In this document: piece by piece, positions 20,714 through 31,192 of the stretch
Position numbering within the stretch: the first letter of the stretch is position 1
Layout: each line of letters starts with the position of its first letter
Origin: Hermatobates lingyangjiaoensis
Lineage: Eukaryota > Arthropoda > Insecta > Hemiptera > Hermatobatidae
NCBI GenBank assembly: GCA_026182355.1
Contig: JAPFBL010000070.1
Coordinates: forward strand, 793,501 to 857,500
Reading direction: 5' to 3'
DNA: 64,000 nucleotides
Translations under genes and position numbers: made by a program
Notes under the pieces: model-generated
What the model saw: only the letters and a program-made list of their open reading frames with translations
Told to the model about the DNA's origin: nothing
The model's database searches: none

Positions 20714-22040
20714 AGAAAGTTTCTAATCTACAATTTAAGAAATAAAATTATACAACAATGGATAATTTATCAACATTCATTACTCATGTTGAACTCCTTC
20801 CAACTAAATTAAACTTTAAATTTTGCAAAAAACTTTTTTATGAAGAATTATTTAACAATACTTCAATAGAAATATTGGATTTGACAGATTACTTTTAATC
20901 ATCTGCATGACAAATGTAAAAATTTGTAAAGAAATTGTTCACTTAACCATGCATGTTTTGATCCTTTAAGAGCTATTAATTAAATCGAAAATGTCTTTCA
21001 CAAATGATAACAAATTATTTATATATATTTTGTAATTTAGGTGAGCATTGTGGCAGTTTATACACATACACATACACAACAAAGATAAGGTAAGATATGT
21101 TTTTTGTAAGTTTTCTTATTGTTCCTCTTGTTTAAAAAATTGTCAAGTGAAAAAAAAGTATATGAGGAACAATGAGACATATTCTAATTATTTCTATTAA
21201 TATATCTATATTGAAATAATTTATGTGGTAGTAACAACATCATTACTTCTGAATAAAAACACTCGAGATTATCTTCCAGAGGAACTCTCCAGTAGATTAA
21301 AGTCGTGCAATTGTATCTACAATTCACTATTCTTAGATTAGAGCAACTTTAATTACTGCGGTGTTTGGTTAGCGTTTATAGGGGACTACCTCTCAGTGAA
21401 TGCAGACTAACTTTCACTTACACTGTTTTGATATAATTTATAATCATTTTAAATTAAGTTATCTTTAACATTACACTGTTAATGCATAGTACATTGACAC
21501 TATACGTTAAAAACTCTTAATTACATATTTTTTAATGACTTGTCTCATGAATAGGAAATTTTAGTTAACGTTGAAATTTTATTTTAGGGGAAAATATTCA
21601 CTGAGTGAAGACTGTGGGAGGGGGGAGCATATTTATGACGCACATGAACATATGGATGATCCCAAAAGAGGAATTAATTATCAAAAAAGTGATAAATCGG
21701 TAAAACAAAGGTTTTTTTTTGTTGCTATTTTTAATTAATGAAAAGAAGTTAATTTTTTTTATATACATGGTAGGCATTTATAATATCTTGTGTTTTCATA
21801 AATACGCTTTTTCGAGTTTTGTTGTGTTTGTGAAACTTGTCACTCAATAAAATATTCGTAATTTATATTTTTTTGTTTGGCATGATAGACACATGGGAAT
21901 TGTTTTTGAGTCATATGCTTTGTCAGTGGTTTGAAGCATGCTATCGTGTGGACAGAAAGGGATATTTGTTAATGTCACTTAACAAAAATTATTAATATAA
22001 ACTTTATAGGTGCTATCGAAGAGTATAAGTTTTTTAATAT
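20714..22040. other. AT-rich stretch without identified gene
   Basis: No recognisable family. CACATACACATACACA-like repeats occur near 21060. Confidence 0.5.
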
Positions 22041-22042
22041 CT

Positions 22043-22611
22043 ATGAAGTATGATCAAAAAGTAAGAACACTTTTTGAATTTCGCGCGCTCTGTACACTAT
22101 AATTTCAATTTTTTTTGTTTTGTTTTGGTACATTCGTCATGATTATACTTTTACAGCTTTGTAAGATCGATATATCACGGGTTGTTTTTATGTGAGAGGC
22201 ATAAAGGTTAGACTCGTGTTTGCGTGCTTCGTGATTTTTTACTGTTGAAAAAATAATTACTTGTGAAATAACTTATACCACTTATAAACATTTTTTTGAT
22301 CAAGTTGACTCCCCGTATCCCACTATCCAATATTTCAAGAGTTTTTAGGTAATTAATACCATTTTTTACATGCAACTGAATACAAAACTAATTGCTTCAA
22401 TATTTTCAACAGCAAAAAATCGTCGAAACTTGTCTGGATTCTAACCTTGTCTGGCATCTCACATAAAAAATCGACACATACTATATAACCCAAAATGTGG
22501 ATATATGATGGTAACAATACTAAAAAAGAAAAAATGAAATTTGAGTCTAAAATTGTATTCGAGTGCGCGAATTTTAAAAAGTCACCTTCCTTTTTGATGA
22601 CACCTCGTATA
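22043..22611. mobile_element. Mariner-type MITE
   Basis: The left end AGTATGATCAAAAAGTAAGA and right end (reversed) ACGAGGTGTCATCAAAAAGG are the classic mariner TIR. Internal ATAACTTATACCACTTATAA and GTGAGAGGCATAAAGGTTAG segments recur in the 44.98-kb element. No transposase frame remains. Confidence 0.85.
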
Positions 22612-22800
22612 TTAAGAAGTACTTTTGAATAAACCAAATCATATTTTCTAGTAATAGGTATTTAATAGGGTTTCTATATTTTGAATACATTTAAATATTG
22701 ATATAGAACAAATTGGATTTAATTCATTGTAAATATCTTCATCCCAGGTTATAGATGTGAACACAATATACACTTCCTTGTGAATCTAGAAAAATCGTCT
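22612..22800. repeat. Dispersed repeat, partner of 25150-25345
   Basis: AAGTACTTTTGAATAAACCA, GGTTTCTATATTTTGAATAC and TTGGATTTAATTCATTGTAA match the 25.16-kb copy at about 80%. The homology begins exactly at the MITE border, so the MITE probably inserted at or within this repeat. Confidence 0.7.
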
Positions 22801-23689
22801 TCTCCTTATTGTCCATGTACTTACTTCAAAAATTAACATAAATAATTAATTTTGTCTTTATAAAAGGGATTTATTTGCATAGCAGAGTGTATCTTGTTAC
22901 CGACCTGATCCTCGTTTCCATTTATGCTACAAAATGTCAGAATCCATTTGTAAAAATATTTCTCTGCCTTCTAGTAAACTCAATGTGTTCCAACTTTCAA
23001 GAGTTGTCCGGATTGCAATACAAGTTAGAGCTCCTTTCGAATCGAACAATATAATCACTAACCGAAAACAATCCTTGACAGTATATTCCTCCACCTCCTT
23101 TTTCTCTCAAACCGATTAACTTTTCTAATTTATACTTAGTAGTTTGTTAAGTTGACCATCCTTCTCTATTCCGATCAGTAATTTATCTCTATAAGCAATT
23201 TAAGTTTAAAAATAAACGTGTTAGTATTTAATAAGTCAGTTTTTTTATGCGCATCGCCTTGGAGATATTAGCGTTATTGAGAAATCTTAAATAATATCAT
23301 TTATAATTTATTAACTAGGTATTTGAAAGCATAACGATTGGATAGGACAATGAAACCTAATAGCTTATACAGATAATATTTTCTTGGGCACTCCTTTAGG
23401 AAATTCAATGTTTTCTGATAGTCTCTTGGGTTTAGTGATAATGTTGGGTCTTTCGGCACTCCCGCACTCTTCTTGCATCGTCTGTGAAATCATCACTCTG
23501 CCACAATATGCTCTACAGTTATATGGTCTCCTCCGTAGCCTTCCCCCTGAGATTACAGTTTTGAAGAAGCCAGCTGTGAGGGATTCTCTGCTTACTCAGT
23601 ACTACTGCATATCGTCCGGGAGTAACTCAGAGTCACCTGCAGCGCCGCGCTCAAAACCTGCAAAACTCTACGGCTACATACAGTAGTAG

Positions 23690-24545
23690 ATTTATTATCA
23701 TTATTATTATAGAGTTACATGCTCCACCAGAAGGCATTACATGTATTACAATCTTAAATGGTACACAATGCTCCTCATTAAATTTTGATAATTATAGGTC
23801 AACAATAAAAATTCAGTAACAACAATGCAATGAAACAATATTAATCAAGACAATAGTAGCCTGACAACAGCAACAATTCAATAACAATAATATAATGTAA
23901 CAATATTACCAAACAATAATAACAACAACAACACAATGATGACAATTAGACACAACGACGACAACACATAAAACACAGCACACGCCATCATAACAACTGA
24001 ACCAAGTATGTTGGCATGATTTTTAACTACTTCCTTAAAGGCATCGACCAGAAAAGCTGGTACGGTGGAGGCCACACACCTCCAGGAGTCACCACTCATC
24101 TCTTCAGCCTGCTCCTCTGAGTTCAACTCAATCAGTCGAACAGTATGTGTTGTACTGTCTGAGCCGACCTGCCGTCGCAATCGCACTTAGAGATGTCAAT
24201 CTTCAGGCGGTGAAGATAGTGGCCAAATCTTCCATGCCCTGTTAAAAACTGGGTTTCCACCTTGAGGTTTTTATGCGTACTTTGTCTAACAGGTGGTAAG
24301 AATCACCAGAAGTAAGACAATATTATATTACAATTTTTAGTAAGTTGACATTGGTCACCTCTTCCCACAACTTCTGCCAGAACTCTATGCTCCGTTCATG
24401 GCCCACTGCTTGAGGGCAGTATAGGGCAGTTAGGAGTAGATTGCCTCTATATTTATCTGTAGAGCCGCCCTTTTGGCCAGCTGGTTAGCCAATTCGTTCC
24501 CTTCTTTACCTATGTGACTATTAACCTAACAAAAATAAACTGTTG
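23690..24545 (-). mobile_element. LINE 3' fragment (second copy, older)
   Basis: The minus strand shows the RNase H end motif GNELANQLAKRAAL (24503-24462), then QWAMNG, stops, and the C-terminal segment TGHGRFGHYLHRLKID followed by CDCD and RRQVGSDSTTHTVRLIELNS. The order is that of the ORF2 end of Jockey/R1/I-type LINEs. It ends in a 3' UTR with AAC-rich sequence and a short TAATAATAATGATAA tail near 23690. Several stops and frameshifts are present. It is a different lineage from the 14.8-kb copy, judged by its tail. Confidence 0.8.
23878..24186 (-). pseudogene. LINE ORF2 extreme C-terminus
   Basis: A 102-codon frame continuing the knuckle-region homology just upstream, with LIELNSEEQAEEMSGDSWRC followed by hydrophobic and low-complexity sequence. 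The last third (ATT/GTT-rich) is probably 3' UTR read through. Confidence 0.5.
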
Positions 24546-24654
24546 CCTTTGCTTTCAAACTGCTTAGCTTTTGTCTTATTAAATGCATCATTGCTGCATG
24601 TAGTTGTAGTCTGTTACCCTGTAGACATTCAAGGGTTATCCTCAAATTTATATG

Positions 24655-24845
24655 ATATATGATCAAACCACAATAAGAAATGGGAAAACAAGACTAAGAT
24701 CTTTCAAGCGTAACAAGCGGTCAGTTCGATTTTTGACTCTGACGAAGACCGCTTGTTACGGTTGAAAGATCTTAGTCTTGTTTTCTCATTTCTTATTGTA
24801 GTTTGATCATTGATTGTTATTTCACGTTTTTATGTGAAATCTTTT
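24655..24845. mobile_element. PLE family 1 inverted pair
   Basis: The minus arm (24661-24724) holds the tail and ribozyme 3' half only; the plus arm (24725-24845) holds a complete ribozyme and tail ending TTTTATGTGAAATCTTT. Flanks are ATATGATC-rich. Confidence 0.85.
24735..24777 (+). ncRNA. Hammerhead ribozyme (family 1)
   Basis: Identical in sequence to the 4875-4917 copy through all core and helix positions: GACT, CTGACGA, ACCG/CGGT, GAAA, AGATCT, T, AGTC. Confidence 0.85.
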
Positions 24846-25149
24846 TATGTATGATATATATGTATATATGACATATTTATACGGTATATATGATATACTG
24901 TCTGTGACAGCATATAACTCTTCTGATTCCACTTCACAACGCATACAGTAGAAGGATGTAAGTATGCATACTGTTTATGTAGTACGTTTTGTACTGTAGT
25001 ACTACAGTGGCGCACAGTATTATACCTAACCAGCAACCCATTCCCGCCATGCTCTGCGCACCGCAGCTTTCTGACAGTCCTCGGGCGAGATGGAAAGCAT
25101 TCATTGTCCACATTTAATGTAAACTCCATAGATGTTATCGTTGAGTACA

Positions 25150-25345
25150 CGCCTTTTGTAATATCAATGTTATATTAATAAGTACTTTTGTATAAGTCGA
25201 ATCATATCTTCAATTGCTGGGTACTCTAGGTTTCTATATTTAGGATACATCAAAGATTTAATAAAGCAGCAATTAGATTTAATTCATTATAGATATCAAC
25301 ACCCCGCGCTATGATGTCAACACAGTATTAACAACTCCTCAAAAT
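25150..25345. repeat. Dispersed repeat, partner of 22612-22800
   Basis: Shares GGTTTCTATATTTAGGATAC and TTAGATTTAATTCATTATAG with the 22.7-kb copy. Class unknown. Confidence 0.65.
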
Positions 25346-25471
25346 ACTTATATTCCTCATTCGTAATTATTATCCAATACCACCCAAGGGTATAAAGATA
25401 TTATAATATTTATTCAGAATATTTTATCATTTGTATTGTAATATAAACAATATTTTTTTCTAAAATCTTAT

Positions 25472-25693
25472 TTACAGTTTTTTGTGAGGAAAATGCTATT
25501 TTTATTTGATGATATTGAACTTCTCAGTGAGCCGCATAAATTAATCCGTCATCTTGTTCTAACTGAATGTCATAAAAGATGTAAACATAATAAAAAATTT
25601 GGACATTATTTGAAAATTTTTTTAACATTGATCATTATATTCAGTTTATTTACGTCAGTTACAATACTATATACATCATTAATTGATGAATAG
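25472..25693 (+). CDS. Weak candidate exon with membrane segment
   Basis: A TTATTTACAG acceptor-like site is followed by an open frame whose C-terminal half reads YLKIFLTLIIIFSLFTSVTI, a credible membrane helix. There is no family match I recognise, and AT-rich random sequence often yields such hydrophobic stretches. Confidence 0.15.
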   Translation, partial: LQFFVRKMLFLFDDIELLSEPHKLIRHLVLTECHKRCKHNKKFGHYLKIFLTLIIIFSLFTSVTILYTSLIDE

Positions 25694-26189
25694 TTTAACA
25701 AAAACCTTTATAAGAATCAAGCCTAAGGCTATTCACTGACCAAGTCTGTAAGGTTACTTACCTCAGCCAAACAGACGAGGTCAATACTCTTGACAATTTC
25801 TGTTTGTTTTGTATAGATTTTGTATTTCCGATACTGGAAGAGGTTAATTATCTCAAAATCTAACAAAGATATACAAAAAAAAAACCATTAACTTAAAACA
25901 TTTGGTATTTTTTATTGTGGAATTTCAAGTTTCTTATATTATGTACACAAATTATTTGTGAAAGTTCATGTAAGTGAATCATTCCAATAAGATATGTTGT
26001 ATGATGACAAATTACAGCCCTAAGAATATCATGCTTTAATTAACTCTTAACAATTTACAGTATTTCTAACCGATTAATCTAGAATTTTCTGTTGCAGAAT
26101 CGGTAAAAAAATAATAACGAAAAATTTGAGTTCCATTTGATATAAGTTATAATTGCACAAGTAGAGGCGTGCAGTACTGAGGTATAATG

Positions 26190-26335
26190 TTTGTTAAAAG
26201 CAATATGTGTAACAGTTGGGGTTTGAAGGGTGGAGGGGTTGCTACAGGTGGGGGTAGAGCCAGTCGGCTGCTGCTCTACAGGGGTGTGACATCGCGAGTT
26301 CATCTCTTTGCTGACGTACATCATGTCCCTCACCA
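26190..26335 (-). CDS. Candidate host exon, unidentified
   Basis: The minus frame reads DLVRDMMYVSKEMNSRCHTP then VEQQPTGSTPTCSNPSTLQT. It is much more GC-rich than its surroundings, with ordinary amino-acid use and an acceptor-like CTTGTCAAAAGCAG immediately upstream (about 26337-26350). The Ser/Thr/Pro-rich half looks like a disordered tail. I do not recognise the protein. A clear donor was not found. Confidence 0.35.
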
Positions 26336-26749
26336 GGTCCTGCTTTTGACAAGGTCAAACCAAATGCTTTTCCATACTATCAGCTTTATAATTGCCTCAT
26401 TACAAAATTTGATTAATTACTTCACAAATTAATTCTGATTTCCATTTTTATTTCAAATATGTTGTACACAATATTTATATCTTTTATTAGAATGTATCAA
26501 TGACATCATTAAATTAAAATGTGTTGAAATGAATAACATCAGATATATTTTCGCGTTTTCAATATTTTTAAAAACCAATCATACTAATTAGATATTACGA
26601 TTCTACGGTAAATCTCCTACTCAAAGATATAAGTTATTTTTCTTATAACAAACTTTGCCTTTCATCAATATAAGTATTACATATTATTATTTTATTTAAA
26701 CATATATATATATATGGCTATATATAAAACAAGATTCATATATATATAT

Positions 26750-26936
26750 AAAGATTTCACATCAACACGTGAAACAACAATCAATGATCAAACCACAATA
26801 AGAAATGGGAAAACAAGACTAAGATCTTTCATTTTCTTCTAAGAGTTGGGTTTTTGACTCTGACGAAGACCGCTTGTTACGGTTGAAAGATCTTAGTCTT
26901 GTTTTCCCATTTCTTATTGTGGTTTGATCATATATA
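26750..26936. mobile_element. PLE family 1 inverted pair
   Basis: Minus arm 26755-26832 has the tail and the start of the ribozyme 3' half; plus arm 26843-26936 has a complete ribozyme and tail. Both outer ends abut ATATAT tracts. Confidence 0.85.
26856..26898 (+). ncRNA. Hammerhead ribozyme (family 1)
   Basis: Complete and identical in the core to the 4875 copy: CTGACGA, ACCG/CGGT helix II, GAAA, AGATCT and GACT/AGTC helix I. Confidence 0.85.
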
Positions 26937-26971
26937 TATATGAGTCACAACTCTACCTTTCTGCGGGACTC

Positions 26972-27013
26972 TTCACCTCCTGATGATGACGGTCCTCGAA
27001 ATATAGAAGTGAG
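26972..27013 (+). ncRNA. Hammerhead ribozyme candidate (family 6)
   Basis: CTGATGA (26980-26986), GAAA (26998-27001), self-complementary ATAT and A17 (27005). Helix I is 8 positions, TTCACCTC (26972-26979) with GAAGTGAG (27006-27013), with one mismatch. Helix II is poor (GA/TC only), probably through one or two mutations of an original GAGG/CCTC stem. A tail resembling that at 5320-5355 follows, up to (AT)n. Confidence 0.6.
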
Positions 27014-27087
27014 TTATTCCTTTCTCTGTGTGCTACCTTCTTTTTAATTGGTTAATGTATACACACATATATATATATATATATATA

Positions 27088-27243
27088 ATCAAATTACAAT
27101 AGAAATAAGAAAAAAGACTTAGATCTTTCAACCGTAACAAGCGATCCTCATCAGCGGTCTACGTTGGTATTTTTGACTTTGACGAAGACCGCTTGTTACG
27201 GTTGAAAGATCTTAGTTTTTTTTTTCCATTTCTTATTGTGATT

Positions 27244-27245
<2 letters not shown>
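27088..27245. mobile_element. PLE family 1 inverted pair with changed core
   Basis: The minus arm carries CTGATGA, a GATCG/CGGTT helix II and GAAAGATCT (27154-27116), but its helix I partner is lost. The plus arm (27175-27217) has TTGACGA (C3 to U), ACCG/CGGT, GAAA, AGATCT, T, with GACT/AGTT. An (AT)n tract follows at 27246-27295. Confidence 0.8.
27175..27217 (+). ncRNA. Hammerhead-like motif, C3 to U (family 1)
   Basis: Full family-1 fold with TTGACGA in place of CTGACGA. The duplicate at 29930 shares the change, so it predates the duplication. Confidence 0.55.
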
Positions 27246-27296
<51 letters not shown>

Positions 27297-27297
<1 letters not shown>

Positions 27298-27560
27298 GAA
27301 TAACTAACTATTACATTATAAATTATTTTACAAAAAAAAATAGTCAGTGAATTTAAACAACAACTAGTCACGTGTTCATTCAAACTAGACAGTTGTTAAA
27401 ATTCACAGAATATTTTTCTTTGTAAAATAATTTGTTATGTAATACTTAGTTTTTCTGCTCAAAATGTATAATTCTGTCCATGAAAAAGGTTTGAAATAAA
27501 AACCGGAACGTTGGTATTGAGAGTTTAATTTGAACCTGGAGAACTGACCGAGTCCCAGTA
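27297..27560 (+). mobile_element. PLE family 4 module
   Basis: Starts with an internal inverted repeat (arms about 27309-27350 and 27395-27443 around CAACAACTAGTCACGTGTTC), then the family-4 core: AAAAAGGTTTGAAATAAAAA, CCGGAACGTTGG, then GAGAGTTTAATTTGAACCTG and GAACTGACCGAGTCCC. The position of the CUGANGA box reads CATGAAA, so the motif is hammerhead-derived at best. Confidence 0.7.
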
Positions 27561-27583
27561 AACTTTAGTTTTGTATATATATA

Positions 27584-28125
27584 CAGGGTGTCCCAAAAAA
27601 ATGTATACACGCTTTAAATTATTGTAATTTAGATGTTTATTTTAATATTTTTTTAACCATGTAAATTAATTAATAAGCATTATTTTATTGTTTTTCCACC
27701 AACTGTTCTCAAACTGTAGTCCGCTTTGTTCTACATACTACCGATAATGCGAAGGGTTTACAAAAAAATGTACCCATCTTTTAGAAGCTGATAACTTAAT
27801 TGTTTGCATTTGGTTGTACAAATGTTTTAAAGGAAAAATTAAATTTCAGATTAACTCATTCTCTTACTGATGATGATCAAGACCGAAAAAGTACTTGAAA
27901 AGGTGCAGCAGGTTCAAGTAAATAAGACCAAGCACAGTGGAGTTAAATAATCACTGAATTAATCCTTTTGATTATAATCCACAGCATACTGTAATTTCTG
28001 ATGAGTGAACATGGCGGTCGATCACAACTATGAATATAGTTATGATGTAATGTTATAGTTATAATATAAATTATTGTAGTATACAATAATTTAAATTGTG
28101 TATACATTTTTTTCGGGACACCCTG
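27584..28125. mobile_element. 542-bp MITE with CAGGGTGTCCC TIRs, copy 1
   Basis: Left TIR CAGGGTGTCCCAAAAAAATG and right TIR (reversed) CAGGGTGTCCCGAAAAAAAT, flanked by TA, fit a Tc1/mariner-type non-autonomous element. It has no transposase. An internal CTGATGATGATCAAGACCGA segment (27871 on) looks like a decayed PLE ribozyme core, perhaps captured or nested. Confidence 0.85.
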
Positions 28126-28475
28126 TATATATATACAAAACACGAGAAATGAATGTCAATATTTATACTGCAGTTTTCTTTTATATTACTTACTGTAGTT
28201 TAGACATTTAGATGCATTACATATATAATTCAAAAACAGTACTAAGATCTTGCAGCCAGTAGAGAACCTTTCGTAATCATGTTCATTACTAGTGAAACAG
28301 TGTTTATAGTAATAAAAATAATTATATATATTTATAATGGCCGGTTTTTGGAGCGATGAACTTCTTTATCTCTCTACCAGTATATCTCTCTACTTTTCAC
28401 CAGTATAAGTAATGAAAGAAAGCAAAAATGTTAGTAAAACTCGAAAGCTCGTAGAACTTTTTCCTTTCATTTCGG

Positions 28476-29400
28476 CTATACCACGGAGGAATCAGAAGTT
28501 CCTCATTTTTGGTATTTCAAAATGTCATTAGAAATTATAGAATAGTAGAAAATACCATTATTAGTACAGTGTTAAACAAATGCCTCCAGCTAATACACTA
28601 CATTAGCTGTCTGTCCTTCAGGTTCATGATAGAAGAAAGAGTTGAAACCTCTGACCGTTGAGCATGTAAACTACATTTGACCATGTGAGAAAAACTTGGT
28701 TTTGCTACCTTGTATTCCTGCGTTAGATGAAGTCTCCCTTTGCGACTTAGTTAACGTCATTGCGAAATAGACTCTGACCGGACTTTGCAATCATTTCAAC
28801 GTAAACAGACAGTGGCTCGGAATCAATGGTATGTGAAGTATACACACAGACTCCCGAATACCACATCCATCATTATGTCCGCCTCTATGGCATATCTGTG
28901 TAGAGCCGAACTCAGAGTCGTGTCCCGTTGCACAGTTTTGGGGCACTCATGTTTCGTAACATGAAATTTGTTACTGCTACTAAATTGCAGCATGATTGGT
29001 GCTCTACTTTAAGTTTTTACTCATGAGCAGGCAGTCCAGGAGAAATAAATTCAGAGTCAAGAAATTCAATTAGATAATGAACTGCTTCTTCGTCACTAAT
29101 CCAATCTCTTTACTGACTTGTAAGTTCTTTCCTCGGCTTCATATAGCGTAAGAACTTTGTTGATTTCTCATGCCTGTTCATATTAAAGTTGAGAATTGCT
29201 CGTTTACAAAACTATTTATTCGTATTAGATAGTCATCCTCAACTCTGGGAAACTCTGTACCTTTTCAAAATGTCAAATACGCAATATATTCATATGCTCA
29301 ATTGAAATTAAAACAACTAACAATACCTACTTGCCACACCTGTGTATTTTCAAAACAAACTTGTCTGTGAAGTTAGGAAAATACAGCTAAAAGCCCCATA
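28476..29400. other. Single-copy stretch between duplication copies
   Basis: GC content is slightly higher than the surroundings, but no frame, domain or transposon signature is recognisable. Stops are frequent in all frames. Confidence 0.5.
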
Positions 29401-29825
29401 ACTTCGCTTCTGTTTATTTAGAGATCTATTTAGAGATCTATTAATCTATTTAGAGCCCATATTTTAAGTTAGGCACACACAAACCAGTGTCAATGTTTCA
29501 GCTCGCTAGTCTTATGGTGCTGAGTTTACTTGTGACAAACATTTTGCGTTAAACGTCCATAACTTCACTTCTACGTTGAATTTCCAATCAATTCATAGCC
29601 TATATTTTAAGTTAGACCTACACAAATCTACTGTAAAAGTTTCAGCTTTATATTCTTATGGTAGCTGAGTTTACCTGTGACAGTTTTGCGGACAAACCGA
29701 CAAACCGACAAACCGACAGAAATTTTTCTAAGGGTGGATTCGGTTTTCCAATGTATGAAACATAAAGAAAACTTGAAATGAGTCAGTTCTAAGCAATGTA
29801 CAGACAAAATCATTATTTTATTTAT
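29400..29825. repeat. Dispersed repeat with internal duplication and (CCGACAAA)n
   Basis: Two diverged direct units (about 29395-29540 and 29560-29685) share CATAACTTC and ATTTTAAGTTAG blocks. GACAAACC units follow at 29690-29716. The right end (AAGGGTGG to ACAAAATCATTATTTTATTT) matches 44270-44455. Class unknown. Confidence 0.7.
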
Positions 29826-29837
29826 AAAGATATATAT

Positions 29838-30000
29838 ATATGATCAAATCGCAATAAAAATAAGAAAAAAGACTTAGACCTTTCAACCGTAACAAGCGGT
29901 CCTCATCAGCGGTCTACGTTGGTATTTTTGACTTTGACGAAGACTGCTTGTTACGGTTGAAAGATCTTAGTCTTTTTTTTTCCATTTCTTATTGTGATTT
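29838..30000. mobile_element. PLE family 1 inverted pair (duplicate)
   Basis: Duplicate of 27088-27245. The minus arm has CTGATGA with helix II ACCG/CGGT; the plus arm has TTGACGA at 29934-29940 with ACTG/CGGT helix II. Confidence 0.8.
29930..29972 (+). ncRNA. Hammerhead-like motif, C3 to U (family 1)
   Basis: GACT, TTGACGA, helix II with one weakened pair, GAAA, AGATCT, T, AGTC. Helix I is fully paired, unlike the duplicate at 27175. Confidence 0.55.
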
Positions 30001-30009
30001 TATATATAT

Positions 30010-30295
30010 ATATATAGAATAACTAACTATTACATTACAAATTATTTTACAAAGAAAAATAGTCAGTGAATTTAAACAACAACTAGTCACGTGTTCATTC
30101 AAACTAGACAGTTGTTAAAATTCACAGAATATTTTTCTTTGTAAAATAATTTGTTATGTAATACTTAGTTTTTCTGCTCAAAATGTATAATTCTGTGCAT
30201 GAAAAAGGTTTGAAATAAAAACCGAAACGTTGGTATTGAGAGTTTAATTTGAACCTGGAGAACTGACCGAGTCCCAGTAAACTTTAGTTTTGTAT
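30010..30295 (+). mobile_element. PLE family 4 module (duplicate)
   Basis: Duplicate of 27297-27560; the core here reads ACCGAAACGTTGG, restoring GAAA. Confidence 0.7.
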
Positions 30296-30306
30296 ATATA
30301 TATCTA

Positions 30307-30845
30307 CAGGGTGTCCCAAAAAAATGTATACACGCTTTAAATTATTGTAATTTAGATGTTTATTGTAATTTTTTTAACGATGTAAATTAATTAATAAGCA
30401 TTATTTTATTGTTTTGCCACCAACTGTTCTCAAACTGTAGTCCGCTTTGTTCTACATACTACCGATAATGCGAAGGGTTTACAAAAAAATGTACCCATCT
30501 TTTAGAAGCTGATAACTTAATTGTTTGCATTTGGTTGTACAAATGTTTTAAAGGAAAAATTAAATTTCAGATTAACTCATTCTCTTACTGATGATGATCA
30601 AGACCGAAAAAGTACTTGAAAAGGTGCAGCAGGTTCAAGTAAATAAGACCAGCCACAGTGGAGTTAAATAATCACTGAATTAATCCTTTTGATTATAATC
30701 CACAGCATACTGTAATTTCTGATGAGTGAACATGGCGGTCGATCACAACTATGAATATAGTTATGATGTAATGTTATAGTTATAATATAAATTATTGTAG
30801 TATACAATAATTTAAATTGTGTATACATTTTTTCGGGACACCCTG
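30307..30845. mobile_element. MITE with CAGGGTGTCCC TIRs, copy 2
   Basis: Duplicate of 27584-28125 within the segmental duplication, so it is not an independent insertion. TA flanks are present at the left end. Confidence 0.85.
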
Positions 30846-31192
30846 TATATATATACAAAACACGAGGAATGAATGTCAATATTTAGACTGCAGTTTTCTT
30901 TTATATTACTTACTGTAGTTTAGACATTTAGATGCATTACATATATAATTCAGAAACAGTACTAAGATCTTGCAGCCAGTAGAGAACCTTTCGTAATCAT
31001 GTTCATTACTAGTGAAACAGTGTTTATAGTAATAAAAATAATTATATATATTTATAATGGCCGGTTTTTGGAGCGATGAACTTCTTTATCTCTCTACCAG
31101 TATATCTCTCTACTTTTCACCAGTATAAGTAATGAAAGAAAGCAAAAAGGTTAGTAAAACTCGAAAGCTCTTAGAACTTTTTCCTTTCATTT

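Larger units (their letters stand above)
27085..28475 (+). repeat. Segmental direct duplication, copy 1
   Basis: Matches 29836-31190 almost base for base over about 1.35 kb, including PLE family 1 and 4 modules, the 542-bp MITE and a following segment. Homology stops where copy 2 enters the 128-bp tandem array. Confidence 0.93.
29836..31190 (+). repeat. Segmental direct duplication, copy 2
   Basis: See copy 1 at 27085. Differences are scattered single bases and microsatellite length. The offset between copies is about 2.73 kb, so this may be a tandem duplication of a longer unit whose second copy diverged at the array. Confidence 0.93.

Noticed and set aside
24845..25150. 101-codon minus-strand frame
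   Set aside because: No recognisable family. The start lies in mixed sequence and the end in AT repeats, so coding status cannot be supported.
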